Shown here: positions 23,631-33,779 of the stretch, piece after piece
How positions within the stretch are numbered: position 1 is the first letter of the stretch
Layout of the letters: each line of letters opens with the position of its first letter
Source of the DNA: Cyclina sinensis
Taxonomy: Eukaryota > Mollusca > Bivalvia > Venerida > Veneridae
Reading direction: 5' to 3'
Length of the DNA stretch: 64,000 nucleotides
Assembly: GCA_012932295.1 (NCBI GenBank)
Contig: JAAONU010000001.1
Span: 55,153,693-55,217,692 of the forward strand
Notes under the pieces: model-generated
Database searches by the model: none
What the model was told of the DNA's origin: nothing
What the model saw: only the letters and a program-made list of their open reading frames with translations
Translations under genes and position numbers: made by a program

Positions 23631-24580
23631 CTGTGAAATCATTAATATTCGTGGGGGATTAATTTTCGTGGATTTCGTGGTTCAGGTAACCCACGAAATC
23701 AAGTCCCGACGAACAAATTGTGCCAAAGATAATGTTAAGTATGCCCAATCAGTCAGCAGCACCAAAAAAGGTGTGAGACGTGGCTCGTAGTTGGTACATC
23801 GTCCGTAGACAAGTTGTGTGCTTAACCGCGGCTTTTTTGTACTTTATTCAATGAATCAACGAAAAACATAGGTAAGAATCGGATACTAAACAGATAGATG
23901 ATTTTTTTCAGGTGTGTACCCGTATTGTGTTTGTTTACTAAGTGCATCAAAACTGAAAGTAGAAATTGTAGTAACGTAGCGTCACGTGTCTGTCAAACCG
24001 CACTATACTGCGGATGCTATTTGCTGTTATACGGTCCCTGAAAGAAATGTCTATTTTTACTGATATTAAGTAAACTATTATAACTTTGGAACTTAATACT
24101 TAGTATAGTATATTGACTACTGTATTTTGTTGTACTAATTACAATGCTGCAAACAAAAAGGTTAATTGGCGCTACTTTAGGGTGCATTATCAAAGACGGA
24201 AGGCCGACGTTTTTCACAGCTTATAAAAATCATAAAGACCGTTTTTACACACCTTAAATTTTAACAATGAAAAAGACGCGCAACATATCACAAAGTATAA
24301 TTGACACTTGACACTTGTTAATTGAGAAGACCGATCGATATGTTAATTACCATAGTAACGAATCTTCGGTTGTTTGGTCAAGTGGAAAAACGTTAACTTT
24401 CACGTGTCAACAATTTTAAAGCACAAATGCCGGATATTGCCGAATGTTGAAATCAAGGAATTTTCGGCCCCGTATTTTTTTTACCTGGCAATGGAATTCC
24501 ACGAATTTACGACCCCACGAAATTGCCTTCTGCCGGCAAACCACGAAATTTTATGCCCTCGAATTTAAATGATTTCACAG
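23631..24580. mobile_element. 950-bp MITE with TA target duplication, nested in a Tc1 relic
   Basis: The left end CTGTGAAATCATTAATATTC and the reverse complement of the right end, CTGTGAAATCATTTAAATTC, form a TIR of about 20 bp with small differences. Subterminal text also pairs (TTTCGTGG / CCACGAAA). TA flanks both sides (23,629-23,630 and 24,581-24,582). The flanking Tc1 reading frame joins across the site when the element and one TA are ignored, which independently fixes the ends. There is no transposase inside. A TA duplication points to the Tc1/mariner superfamily. Confidence 0.8.
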
Positions 24581-24995
24581 TATCACATTACGACAGATAA
24601 ACTTTGTGACCATACAGGGCAAGCTTATTGGTAAACGTTACATTCACAATATCCTGGGGCAGGTAGTTGTGCTGCGTTTTGATTACCATCCACATGACAC
24701 AAGACCTTTGAACATGGACAACAACGCTAGACCCTACCGTTCTAGGGCAGTGTCAGCTTCTAACGTAACGCAATTCAGACATTGCCTTGGGCAGCTAGAA
24801 GCCCAGATTTGAATTAACTAGATAATATCTTGGACATGCTTTGGCTTCGGAAACAGAAAATGGACCCTCTTGCACAGAATCTGCATGAACTGGAAGCAGT
24901 TCTGCATTGCGAGTGGCGACACCTTACTATTCATCAAATTCGACGTCTGTGTGGGCAGGGCAGTTATTCAGGTGCGTTGAGGATTCACCCACTTT
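24581..24995 (+). pseudogene. Tc1-like transposase relic, right part
   Basis: The forward frame contains GKLIGKRYIHNILGQVVV, then MDNNARPYRSRAV. These correspond to the GNLTG..YRDEIL..VV segment and the catalytic second-Asp motif (MDDNARPHRA type) of Tc1-family transposases. After a frameshift, SPDLN and then LHELEAVLHCEW and HQIRRLCG correspond to the third-acidic-residue region and the C-terminal tail. Stops and frameshifts make it non-functional. It is separated from its left part by a 950-bp MITE. Family assignment is firm from the motifs; subfamily is not assigned. Confidence 0.75.
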
Positions 24996-25081
24996 TGACA
25001 AATTAAATTAAAAGATTGACTGACATTTTACTAATGAACTGTTACAAAAAAGGTGGAGGGGGGGTGGGGTGGGGGGGAAGG

Positions 25082-25400
25082 GATTTGCAGCTCCATTCTA
25101 CACAAGATAAATAAATTGGTGAGTACCCTTTGGAAGATAAGTTCATAAAGACGTTTACGGTTACGCATAAGTTTCTTAATAAATGATGTTATCCAAGGGG
25201 ATTCTAACGGTCTAACTGTAACTTGTGATGTAGGTATATTACGCTCTGAAATTGATTTAATTTTTATTGTAACCTTTTTTGCATATTTGTCGATGTAACT
25301 ATCCATACAATCATTCCAATTTGCGTTGCCAGGATCCGCACGTAGTTGATCATAGTTACACTCGTTGTATCTCCAAATAGTTTTTTTTGGAAACATTATA
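25082..25400 (-). pseudogene. LINE ORF2 relic, post-endonuclease linker region
   Basis: The minus frame reads TIWRYNECNYDQLRADPG, then NWNDCMDS and later VTVRPLESPWITSFIKKLMR. This is the segment between the endonuclease and reverse transcriptase of non-LTR retrotransposon ORF2 (pattern W.Y..ADFD.LR / NDSPWYT..LR). It continues the endonuclease relic at 26,229-26,800 after an 828-bp insertion. It stops at a G-rich run (25,055-25,079), beyond which no RT is found, so the 3' part is missing. Confidence 0.7.
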
Positions 25401-26228
25401 TGTTATTTGGGTTTTTGAGTGATATATGTATATATATTACCTGCCAAGATTTTATATCACCCGAGCCGTTAGGAGAGGGTGATATTTATCTTGGCAGGTA
25501 ATATATCCACATATATCACTCAAAAACCCAAATAATAATTTTATTACCCTTCCCCTGCAGAGTAAGACGATTGAAAAAATCATTGCTGTTTCAAATGAAA
25601 CGTCGAAATAAGATTCCCTTTAGGGTACCCCTTCACCGCAAAATGACGTCACAGGACAATTTGTGCTGGCGAAATGCGGTATTTTCCCAGAAGTGATAAT
25701 TATGTTTTTTTGAATATTGATTTTATATCTTTAATGAAAGCCATAAATTTGGGTTAGTATATCCGCGCATTCATTACAGATTATTTTCTTTATTGTTTTT
25801 TTTTTTTTATTTTTATTTCAATAGTTCGTCTGTAGATCTACATGAAGTTTTTGCTTTTGTACCTAACGAATGTAAACAAGAGAAAAGGAGTAGTCTGTTG
25901 AAGACACTTTTTTGTTATAAATATCAAGGTTTGGCGAGGTCATATTTGTTTCAAATACTGATGAGAATATTTATCACTACTCTATTTTGGTAAATATATT
26001 TTTTTAACAATTAAAAAGTGTTTGTATATCGGAATTTACACTTTACAAAATCGAACCGTACGCGCATCGTCACAACACATGTTGTTTACAACGTTTACAA
26101 CATGGGGTACCAAAAGGGGAAATTTAATGTGTATATTACCTGTCTGGCTCGGTAATATCAATTTCTTTTGGCGGATCAATAGCCAATCAAAAAAGGAGAA
26201 AAAAATCTGGAAGGGTAATAAATTATTC
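25401..26228. mobile_element. 828-bp palindrome-bearing insertion in the LINE
   Basis: This block interrupts the LINE frame. It begins with a long hairpin (25,403-25,535). Then a terminal-inverted-repeat pair AATAATTTTATTACCCTTCC (25,534-25,553) and its inverse GGAAGGGTAATAAATTATT (26,209-26,227) encloses 655 bp with no transposase. TTATT may be repeated at both outer edges as a target duplication, but the flank is too AT-rich to be sure. It may be one composite foldback element or a hairpin element abutting a TIR element. Confidence 0.65.
25403..25535. repeat. Long near-perfect palindrome (arms ~60 bp, loop ~14 nt)
   Basis: The left arm starts TTATTTGGGTTTTTGAGTG and contains TATTACCTGCCAAGAT. 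The right arm is its inverse with a few mismatches, ending CACTCAAAAACCCAAATAA. The loop is around GAGCCGTTAGGAGA. Such hairpins can extrude cruciforms and are typical of foldback elements. Confidence 0.9.
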
Positions 26229-26800
26229 TAGGTTTACAAAGTTTTAATATTCCGTATACCGGACAATGGTAGAGTAAGTCTTGATCTAAAAAGTTATCAT
26301 ATACTCCAGATTCTAAAACATGATCGAGGTTAGAGACAAATACGAGATCTATTACCGAGTGTTTAGGGAAATAGGTTAGTTCAGGGATAAATTGTTTTAA
26401 ATTAAGCTGTTCTGTGATCGATTGACACTTTGATTTGTAACTAGAGTTAAAACGTTATAGTTAAAGTCACCTGTAATTATAATGCAGTCGGCTGGAGTAT
26501 CAAAAGCAAGATCGATTGGGTCTTCTATATGACTGTTATAAATAGAGCCGGAGTTAGGTGGGCGGTAGAAGACACTAAATAGAATATTTTTGTTACTTCA
26601 TGGAATAAATTTCAAGCCAAATACATTCGAGTCTGTTAAGCTCAATGTCTAGTCTACGTTTGTAATGGATATTATCTTTAACGTATATCATTACGCCACA
26701 ATGAGAGTCGTCAATCCGATCTACGTTGTTTGTGAATAGCACATAAAAAATAAGGTTTGCTCGTTCATTTTGAACCTAAAGCAGGAAAAGGGTCACCTTA
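26229..26800 (-). pseudogene. LINE ORF2 relic, endonuclease domain
   Basis: Minus-strand frames give CGVMIYVKDNIHYKRRLDIE, then LNRLECIWLEIYS. A frame change gives FSVFYRPPNSGSIYNSHIED, IIITGDFN, HSVIDLVFVSNLDHV and HCPVYGILKL. These are the landmarks of the apurinic-type endonuclease of non-LTR retrotransposons: YRPP, GDFN, the late serine/Asp region, and the final H-C-P-V segment near the catalytic His. There are several frame changes and stops, and the domain's N-terminal third is missing. The LINE continues leftward at 25,400. Confidence 0.8.
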
Positions 26801-27294
26801 GGTTAGGTAGATTCTGGTTTAAAATTTAGTCTTTAGAAAGTATATAAGTTAGGCCTTAATCAAGTAAATATTAAGTAATATTTTGCAATTTTCTTCATTG
26901 TCTTGGATACTGGACTGACTCATGCCCAAGATACTTTTAATGTGAACTTATTTTCGTTTAAATTTTTGGATCGAGAGAAAAGATGGCTGCCATTTTGTTT
27001 TTGTGTGAACAAAACTATGAGAATGAGTATCCAATCAGAAGTCGAGAAAGTGTCGAGGCTCTTTAGGGAAAACAATTGCTCACGGTATATACGGGATCGT
27101 ATACGGATGGTCTTAACCAATCAGATGTCGTCAAATTTATCTGCAGTATTATAAATGTATATATAGCAACAGGATAAAATAGATAGTTATAGAAAATGAT
27201 CCTCTTGGTCTGTAAGCTGAAGCGACGGCAGCGGATGACAAGTCTTTGTCTGTCATGTTATATACGACAGAGGACATCAAGGATACGAACTGAC

Positions 27295-27298
<4 letters not shown>

Positions 27299-27325
<27 letters not shown>
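27299..27325. repeat. (GA)n microsatellite
   Basis: About 13 GA dinucleotides directly followed by GTGTGTC. Confidence 0.95.
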
Positions 27326-27484
27326 TGTGTCGACTGCGATAAGGCTGCAAATAGATAATACTGTTAACTGTATCGCCCTGAGTATAATAGAAGCCACAGA
27401 GTGAGAACAATGATAAGGTTAGTGAAAGAAATGGAGAACGGAAAAAAGACAAGGAAAATTATGTGGTAAATTTGGGCACGGAAT

Positions 27485-28115
27485 GAAAAAGTTTCCATAC
27501 CTAACAAATGAAAATGACTGTTGTTGAGACAAAGTCGCCATCTTGATCATTAGCCATCTTGTAGACCCTCGAATCAGTATTTTCATCAGATTCCTCGGCT
27601 AAATCAGAAATCAGCACGCTGTTGCGTCTACTGTACTGCTCAAGCGCTTCAGTTTGAAATTCGAGAATATCTATGCGATACAGAAGTTCACAGCTTGGTG
27701 TTCAGACTGAAGTTCATTTATCTGAGGCTGAAATCCGGCTACAATGTCCTTAACTATATTTTGTACAGTAACATTTAACATCCTCAGTATTTCTACAAAG
27801 ATGGAATCTTTAAATTCAGCAGCAATGTCCTTAATAGCCATTGCGTCAAGGGTAATTGCTGTTGGTTGAGAAACAGACTTGTATGCAGTTGTAACGGAAC
27901 GCTTTCATGGTCACGTGACTCGGATAAGTCCTGTCGATCCAGTTTCATTGTAAACAAGTATGGCGGACTCAACAAACTCTTCATCATTAATATTCCACCG
28001 GGTCGAGATTTGCGATCCTACGATTTCTTTCTTAGAGCTTCTGCTTTTCCTTTTTATTTTTTTTGATCCCGGGCTAATTTTGTTCGACCGCGAGACGCAC
28101 TTTAACCGTTGCAAG
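27485..28115 (-). pseudogene. LINE ORF1 relic
   Basis: The minus strand reads KKEIVGSQISTRWNINDEEF near its start. After stops it reads MAIKDIAAEFKDSIFVEIL and QNIVKDIVAGFQPQINELQ. After one frameshift it reads EALEQYSRRNSVLISDLAEE and SDENTDSRV. An acidic/basic helical region followed by a Q-Y-[SG]-R-R-N motif and an E.TD motif is characteristic of ORF1 RNA-binding proteins of L1/Tx1-like and related LINEs. It lies upstream, in transcription order, of the ORF2 endonuclease relic at 26.8-25.1 kb, so both may come from one broken element. That link is inference. Confidence 0.7.
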
Positions 28116-28189
28116 CATGTGCGGGTATTAACAAAAAAGATATTGGAAATTCACAAAAAATGTTTTTTTTTTTTTTTTTTTTTAAATTG

Positions 28190-29825
28190 TATTTCAAGAA
28201 AGAAAAACGCATTTAGGCGAGACACATTGGTGAAAAGGAACATCAATTGGACATTTCGGCAATCGTCGGGTTCATTTCAGATCAAACAAAAAGTTCTATC
28301 AATTACATCAGGACATACAGTAACTTTAAATAAATTTGCTGACGAGATGAGTAAATTGTTGTCTTGATTGACAAAATGCGCACAAATATGAACTATAAAA
28401 TTAACAAAGTGGCAGAGGATGTAGAAAACTTTCACGTAAATTTAGCGATACGTTAGATACTTAAACCGACGTTTCTTTTTGGTCAAAATGATACGTCTTG
28501 AATATGTAACCTTTTTGTTATTCAAAACTGCAATTTTCTTGTCAGTTTCTACTTTTTATAATTTCTGTAGTGGTTGCATAGTTTATCATGTTTACGAATT
28601 TTCCATTTATTTTGATATCAAGGATTTCAAGTAAACAGTTAATACTGAAACCACTGTAAAAATGCGGGCCTGCTTAACTTTTTCCAAGGTGTATATTTAA
28701 ATTTCATGCACAATTTTAATACTGCACGTACAAATTCAAATATTAACTATTACAAAGAAAAAAGCGTGCTTAGTGCGTATAATATTTCATTTGAAGACTA
28801 ACTTTTAAATACAAACAAGAGGGAAATTATTGCTCTACATATTTCACCTGGGTTCCACTGTCCTTAAAAAGTAGTTATTTATAAACTGATATAGAGAGAT
28901 AAGTAACATTGTTTCTCAGTTTCAATCTAGAGCTCACGGCCATCTTTTTGTTATGTCATATTAACTTCAACGAAATGTTTCCATTGCCGTTCGTGTAGAA
29001 ACATTATAATAAAACAGGATTACAGTTTTGGGTAATATGTCTGACTAAGAGACAGGAACAAGGAACATAACTTCATATATTTTTGTTTTATACAGCTAAT
29101 TACGTTGTTTGTGTATGCTTTGCAAGGACAGTTTCTTAAATTTTGATTAATAATATACAACATCATTGTCGATCTAGCTTCATGTCAAAGAATAAATTAC
29201 GCTTCGAATCAATGAAATTTATTGTTGGTTAACAGGAAATGGGATAATATCACATTAAGTCATGACACAATCCTTCTGTGCTAGATGAATTTCGAGGCAT
29301 TGAGCAAATACAGCACAAACTATGGCAGTCTCCCTCTCAGGCCTGTAAAGATACACAAGCTCTGCAATTTCGGAACTTTGTTTTAAGGGTTTTCTTTTTT
29401 TCTGACAAATATATATCTTTCTGCATCCAGAGGAAATCATAGTGTTAACGTTGCATTCTATTTGCTGTGTTAATTGCAAGGAGTCAATCCCATGTTCTAG
29501 ATGCACATATAGTCATAGATAAAACACAATTCTGAATAAAATTTTCAGTGAAGATATATGGCGCTTGAAATCACATCAAATTTGAGCTGCTGCTTTGACT
29601 TCCATCAGTGCATTAACTTTTCTTTACTTAAGAAAAAAAACAAAAACAAACAAAAACATCCAATGTTTGAGATGTCTGAATCAGGCTGTTAGTCGGTCAT
29701 TTTAAACATGGCCATCTTATTCGATTACAATTTTGTGAAGCTTCTACGTCAAATGAAGTTACACAACTTTAAATAAAAAAATCCATTATCAAAGCCGCTA
29801 ACAAAATTACATGAACAAATAATGC
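28190..29825. other. Non-coding DNA between two LINE ORF1 fragments
   Basis: AT-rich, beginning with a poly(T) run (about 28,160-28,183). An 83-codon minus ORF (29,255-29,506) looks compositionally protein-like but has no family I recognise and is not duplicated elsewhere in the window. Confidence 0.4.
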
Positions 29826-29831
29826 TCGGTT

Positions 29832-30070
29832 ACGCTTTCATGGTCACGTGACTTGGATAAGTGATGTCGATCCAGTTTCATTGTAAACAAGTATGGCGGA
29901 ATCAACACACTCTTCATCATTAATATTCCACCGGGTCGAGATTTGCGATCCTACGATTTCTTCCTAAGAGCTTCTGTTTTTTTTTTGGATGCCAGGCTAA
30001 ATTTTGTACGACTAGACGCAATTTAACCGTTGGGTATAAACAATATATATATTGGAAATTCACAGAGTAA
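29832..30070 (-). pseudogene. Second LINE ORF1 fragment, same family as 27.5-28.1 kb
   Basis: About 90% identical in the best part to 27,898-28,160. The minus frame reads EEIVGSQISTRWNINDEECV, then DSAILVYNETGSTSLIQVT, against the other copy's near-identical text. Only the N-terminal part of ORF1 is present. It is independently broken (a stop just upstream), so it is a separate truncated insertion or a local duplicate. Confidence 0.65.
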
Positions 30071-30099
30071 AAACAAAAAAGTTGATGTGGAATTCTCTG

Positions 30100-31375
30100 G
30101 ACAAAGAAGAAAAATGCTATTTCAGAGTACGCCAGTCTAGATTTAGGCGCCAAAAGCGATCCCTTATTTTTTAGCAAGATCAAATTGTAAATAAAACCTG
30201 ATGAATTATAAGATAGACGAGTTGCTAATATTTCATGATATACAATGACTTGAGAATAAAAAAAACAAGGACACGCCACGATCGCTTACTTTTTTAACTT
30301 GTCGAACGATGTTTTGCCAAATGGATTCATTTTGTATAGAATAGTTATTTGCGACACATGTTACTGATTTTTAATTGGTTCAAAGTTCGCGCAGGTAGCT
30401 ACGCTGAACTGAATCCATTTAAAGGGAACACGGAAAAACTTTCTTTCGCGTGATATTATGTAACTGGAACTGGTAAACTTCTGAGAATTTTGACGGTTAA
30501 TAATAACTTAAATTCATTCTTGTCCCATGCAAAAAAAAATGTAAAACTCTATTTCTCATAAATAAACGAAAGTTTTCTTTGTTTTACGTCTGTTTATAGT
30601 CAAGATTCGTCAGATATTGCAGACTGGCCTCGTATGGTTAGGTATTGGTATAAGAATTTTGCAATGGCTGCCGGTACAGTTACCCGAGAGCCAGATATTC
30701 CATTCTGTAACAACAGCCAGTGTTTGAATCTTGCATATAACATGTAAATCATATTTCTGATTACGAAAATCTAATATTTTTATTTGGCACTTTTTTCTTA
30801 TAGTAGTGTATGAAGTTACAACTCCATCCATAACGGCGAAATGACGTCATCCTAATGACGTAATTCATACATAAAGTACGTCGAAATGACGTCATGTTAA
30901 AGCACGCTCGACTTGTCTTACATGTGGGGGCGGGGGGGGGGTATAATAATACTGTCAACATAACAATATTTACGAGACCTAGAAAAGGAAATCGAACTTA
31001 ATTAACGTACAAATTACAAATGCGTAATTATGTAATTATACATCCTTATATCCTTATATAATCCTTTATCCTTGTGAGTCAATAAACATACTACACTTAT
31101 GCTTTGCGAATATTATTCGTGTAGCCTGATAAATGCAGAGATTTGATAATAACTACTTTTTAAAGACTGATTTATTTCTGTTCCATACCCACCATAGAAT
31201 AGTTTGCACTAAATCTGCCAAGTTATTTTGAGTAGAATATACACCTGTGTCATCACCACAGTTCTCTTTTTATACATTAGGATTTCAAAGTTCATCGCTT
31301 TATTATTATTCAGAGTTTATTTTGATTTTGGCTTCTTTATCACACATTTTATAGATTTGTTTGTTAAATGTTACA
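30100..31375. other. Non-coding DNA with a G-rich tract
   Basis: No supported gene. It includes a cluster of TGACGTCA palindromes at 30.84-30.89 kb and a GGGGGCGGGGGGGGG tract near 30,926-30,940. Confidence 0.4.
30842..30894. promoter_or_regulatory. Cluster of CRE-like palindromes
   Basis: TGACGTCA occurs at 30,842-30,849 and 30,887-30,894, with a half-conserved TGACGTAA at 30,856-30,863. TGACGTCA is the consensus binding site of CREB/ATF bZIP proteins. No gene start is visible nearby, so function is unproven; the sites could be part of a repeat. Confidence 0.3.
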
Positions 31376-31379
31376 ATGA

Positions 31380-32660
31380 GATTTTCTTATTTTTTTCTGT
31401 TTCATTCACACCGTCCTTTTGTGACACTGCTCTCTCAATAAAATGTACTTTTCTTTCGATACGTGCCGTTTCGTCTTTAACTCTGTCAATGGCCTTTTCA
31501 TTCTGACGGACTTGGCTGGTATTTGCATCAATCGGATTCGCAATTATTTTGGCTACTTCTAATATAACCTTGCCTTGCTATTTGCATCCCATATACTTGT
31601 TTTTTTTCTTGTTTGGCATTACTTTCAAGCTTTTGTCGCTTTGCCTCTATTTCATCAACCGTAGCTTCTTTGCACAAGAGCTCATCTAAATCAGATAACT
31701 ACAGATGTAACTGTATCAAGATCTGGGCAGGATTTTTATCTAGCAGGCGCGTTTCTGAAGGGGTTTTCCAGTATAATCTTGGTGTGTCTAATAACTTAGA
31801 AGAGTTGCGGCTGGCAAACACGTCGTTCATAGTATCTAGTCCCTGTCACACAGGTGTAGGTAGTACTGACGTGTTGGTAAGGGATGGTGACTGCTGCTGG
31901 TTAGGCTCAGCGCGGAGATACGAATGTGCGATATTGTCAGTGAAGATGGTTATGGAAGGACTAGCTTACCAGAAGAACAACTTCGGTCATAACTATACAG
32001 TTGTGCTTTGAAGGAAGGCTGAGCTTAGCTTGACAGTTTAGAAACAAAAGGTAACTGTTGGGTAGCTTGTTAGATGACACCTTGACTTCGGTATCTAAAG
32101 GTGCGTTCCAGCTATTGGTCATCAACCACTTTGGTAATGGAAGTCCACCAGACACTACAATATCGTCGTCCTCTCTAAAAAGGCCTTCATTATCATCAAG
32201 TAGATTCACCGGCTGAACGAAGTCTTCCATGTCACTGCAAAAAGTTTTCTTTACCTAACTGTACCACATCATCTTCACTGATCTGATAAGGGCTAGGTGC
32301 GATTCTTAGTATTCTTGTGTAGTCTGGTCGTCCAAATTTTGTCTTTTGACTCGATGTCTGGAGTATTTTTCAATGTGTTATAAGAGAGATTTCTTATTAG
32401 AGCATCAGGATATGTGATATCATATACCCCCTTTCGGTCAACCTTTCAACGACGCTTACACTTATATGCCCTGCTTCTCTCTCTGAACTGGGACAACGAC
32501 ATTCTGCCCTGAAAGTATACAGATAAGGAAGCACTCTTAACAACTGACGTCTACTGACGGCCACTGGTGCTTTCGAAAAATCAAATACGCTATCGCTATG
32601 GAATATGAACAAAAAGACATCGGCAAGCGTTATCCCGCTGATACCTTGGTAATCGGTCAC
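31380..32660 (-). pseudogene. Unidentified decayed coding-like block
   Basis: Minus-strand frames with protein-like composition follow each other with few stops. They include AVSRRQLLRVLPYLYTFRAE (32.4-32.6 kb), then MEDFVQPVNLLDDNEGLF with DDDIVVSGGLPLPKWLM (32.0-32.2 kb), then NSSKLLDTPRLYWKTPSE (31.8 kb), then a charged, coiled-coil-like stretch CKEATVDEIEAKRQKLESN (31.6 kb) and DRVKDETARIERKVHF (31.45 kb). I do not recognise the family. It may be a gag-like or accessory ORF of a retroelement, since it lies just beyond the integrase end of the Ty3/gypsy relic in the same orientation, or a host pseudogene. Confidence 0.4.
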
Positions 32661-33059
32661 GCCGTTTTACATGCACTCCAGATGTATGTATTCTTTCATA
32701 CTGCGATTCCCTTTTTAGTCTGTTTTCTAAAATCATAATTGTATTCATGTCTAGCATTTAATGATTTTTAAAGTTGATATTCGACACTAGATCACTAGTA
32801 TGTCTGTGATAAATCACAATAAAAAGAATGCCTGAAATTTTATTTTGAGTAAAACAAATGTTGAAAGATAGTTATGCAAAATATGATCTGTTTGACTATA
32901 CGCAGTTTTATATGAAAACTAGATTTTATTTAACACAATTCTTTTACAGTTCAATACAAATAATCTACTATAAAACAGCTCTGTTTTGTATCAATTTTGA
33001 AAATAGGCACCACCAGATAAGTAACCGACTATTATTTATTGCCTCTTTATGGATCTACG

Positions 33060-33770
33060 AAGCCGATACGCCCAATTTGGAGCATTCATTCCCTCATATT
33101 TCTTGAGTTTGTTGTGGTGGACCACCCTCTCAGTTCCAATAATCTGTTTGAATGATGAAATTAATCTTTGACATATTCACTTTAAGTACCATTGTAAGCC
33201 ATTTAATGCGTCGATGACACATCAACTTTCCTGACTTCATAGAGGCACCATACTAGGTCACCTTCATATTCAGTGAATGACATTTTGGCATAACAAATGT
33301 CTTTGTTTCTTCTTTGTTTCCAGATATCTTCTAGCTACCTCATGGACGTGAAACATCTTTATCTTGATACATAGGACATAATCACCAAGATTGTGTACCT
33401 CACTGTGTTTCATCAACATAACAGAAATATAGGTCTGCTGGTAGTCGGATCACTCTACCTATGAAAAGAAGTTTTGAGACATCCTAGTAGTCTGGTTCCC
33501 GGACATAATGTAAAATCCGATAACGTAGTTTCAGGGGAAGGAACCCCAGACTAACATCCTAGTTGCCTCATTCGGGGTTGACCGGAACGCACCTGCCAAA
33601 CACCCTAGGTAAAGGTCCTACTGGTCCTGTTCGTCTACTAGATAAGCTTTTATCATGTTAACTAGGGTTTTTTTTAAATCTTTCTCCATTACTTTTTGAC
33701 AGATTGCTAAAGCAGTGACATCAATGTAAAGTAGACATTAAATTTTCACCAGGTTATAAGAGGGTTTCAA
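33060..33770 (-). pseudogene. Ty3/gypsy integrase relic
   Basis: Minus-strand frames give VMEKDLKKTLVNMIKAYLV, then CLAGAFRSTPNEATRM, and RVVHHNKLKKYEG. These match, in order, the end of the integrase core (VE...R.L..M....), the AYR...H.ATG.TP segment and the C-terminal VVH.D.LKPY motif of Ty3/gypsy polymerases. Many stops and frame changes are present. The catalytic DDE first half is not recognisable. It belongs with the RT and protease relics to its right. Confidence 0.65.
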
Positions 33771-33779
33771 AATTGGTTC

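Noticed and set aside
23872..23913. Possible short intron (GTAAGAATCG ... TTTTTTTCAG) inside the 950-bp MITE
   Set aside because: There is no coding frame on either side and only 42 bp; chance splice-like text.
27960..28367. Forward ORF starting ATGGCGGACTC in good initiation context, with the start duplicated at 29.9 kb
   Set aside because: The opposite strand reads as LINE ORF1 in both copies; the forward frame soon stops in copy 2, so it is an antisense shadow.
29255..29506. 83-codon minus ORF that looks protein-like
   Set aside because: No recognisable family, short, unsupported by duplication; left as a note only.
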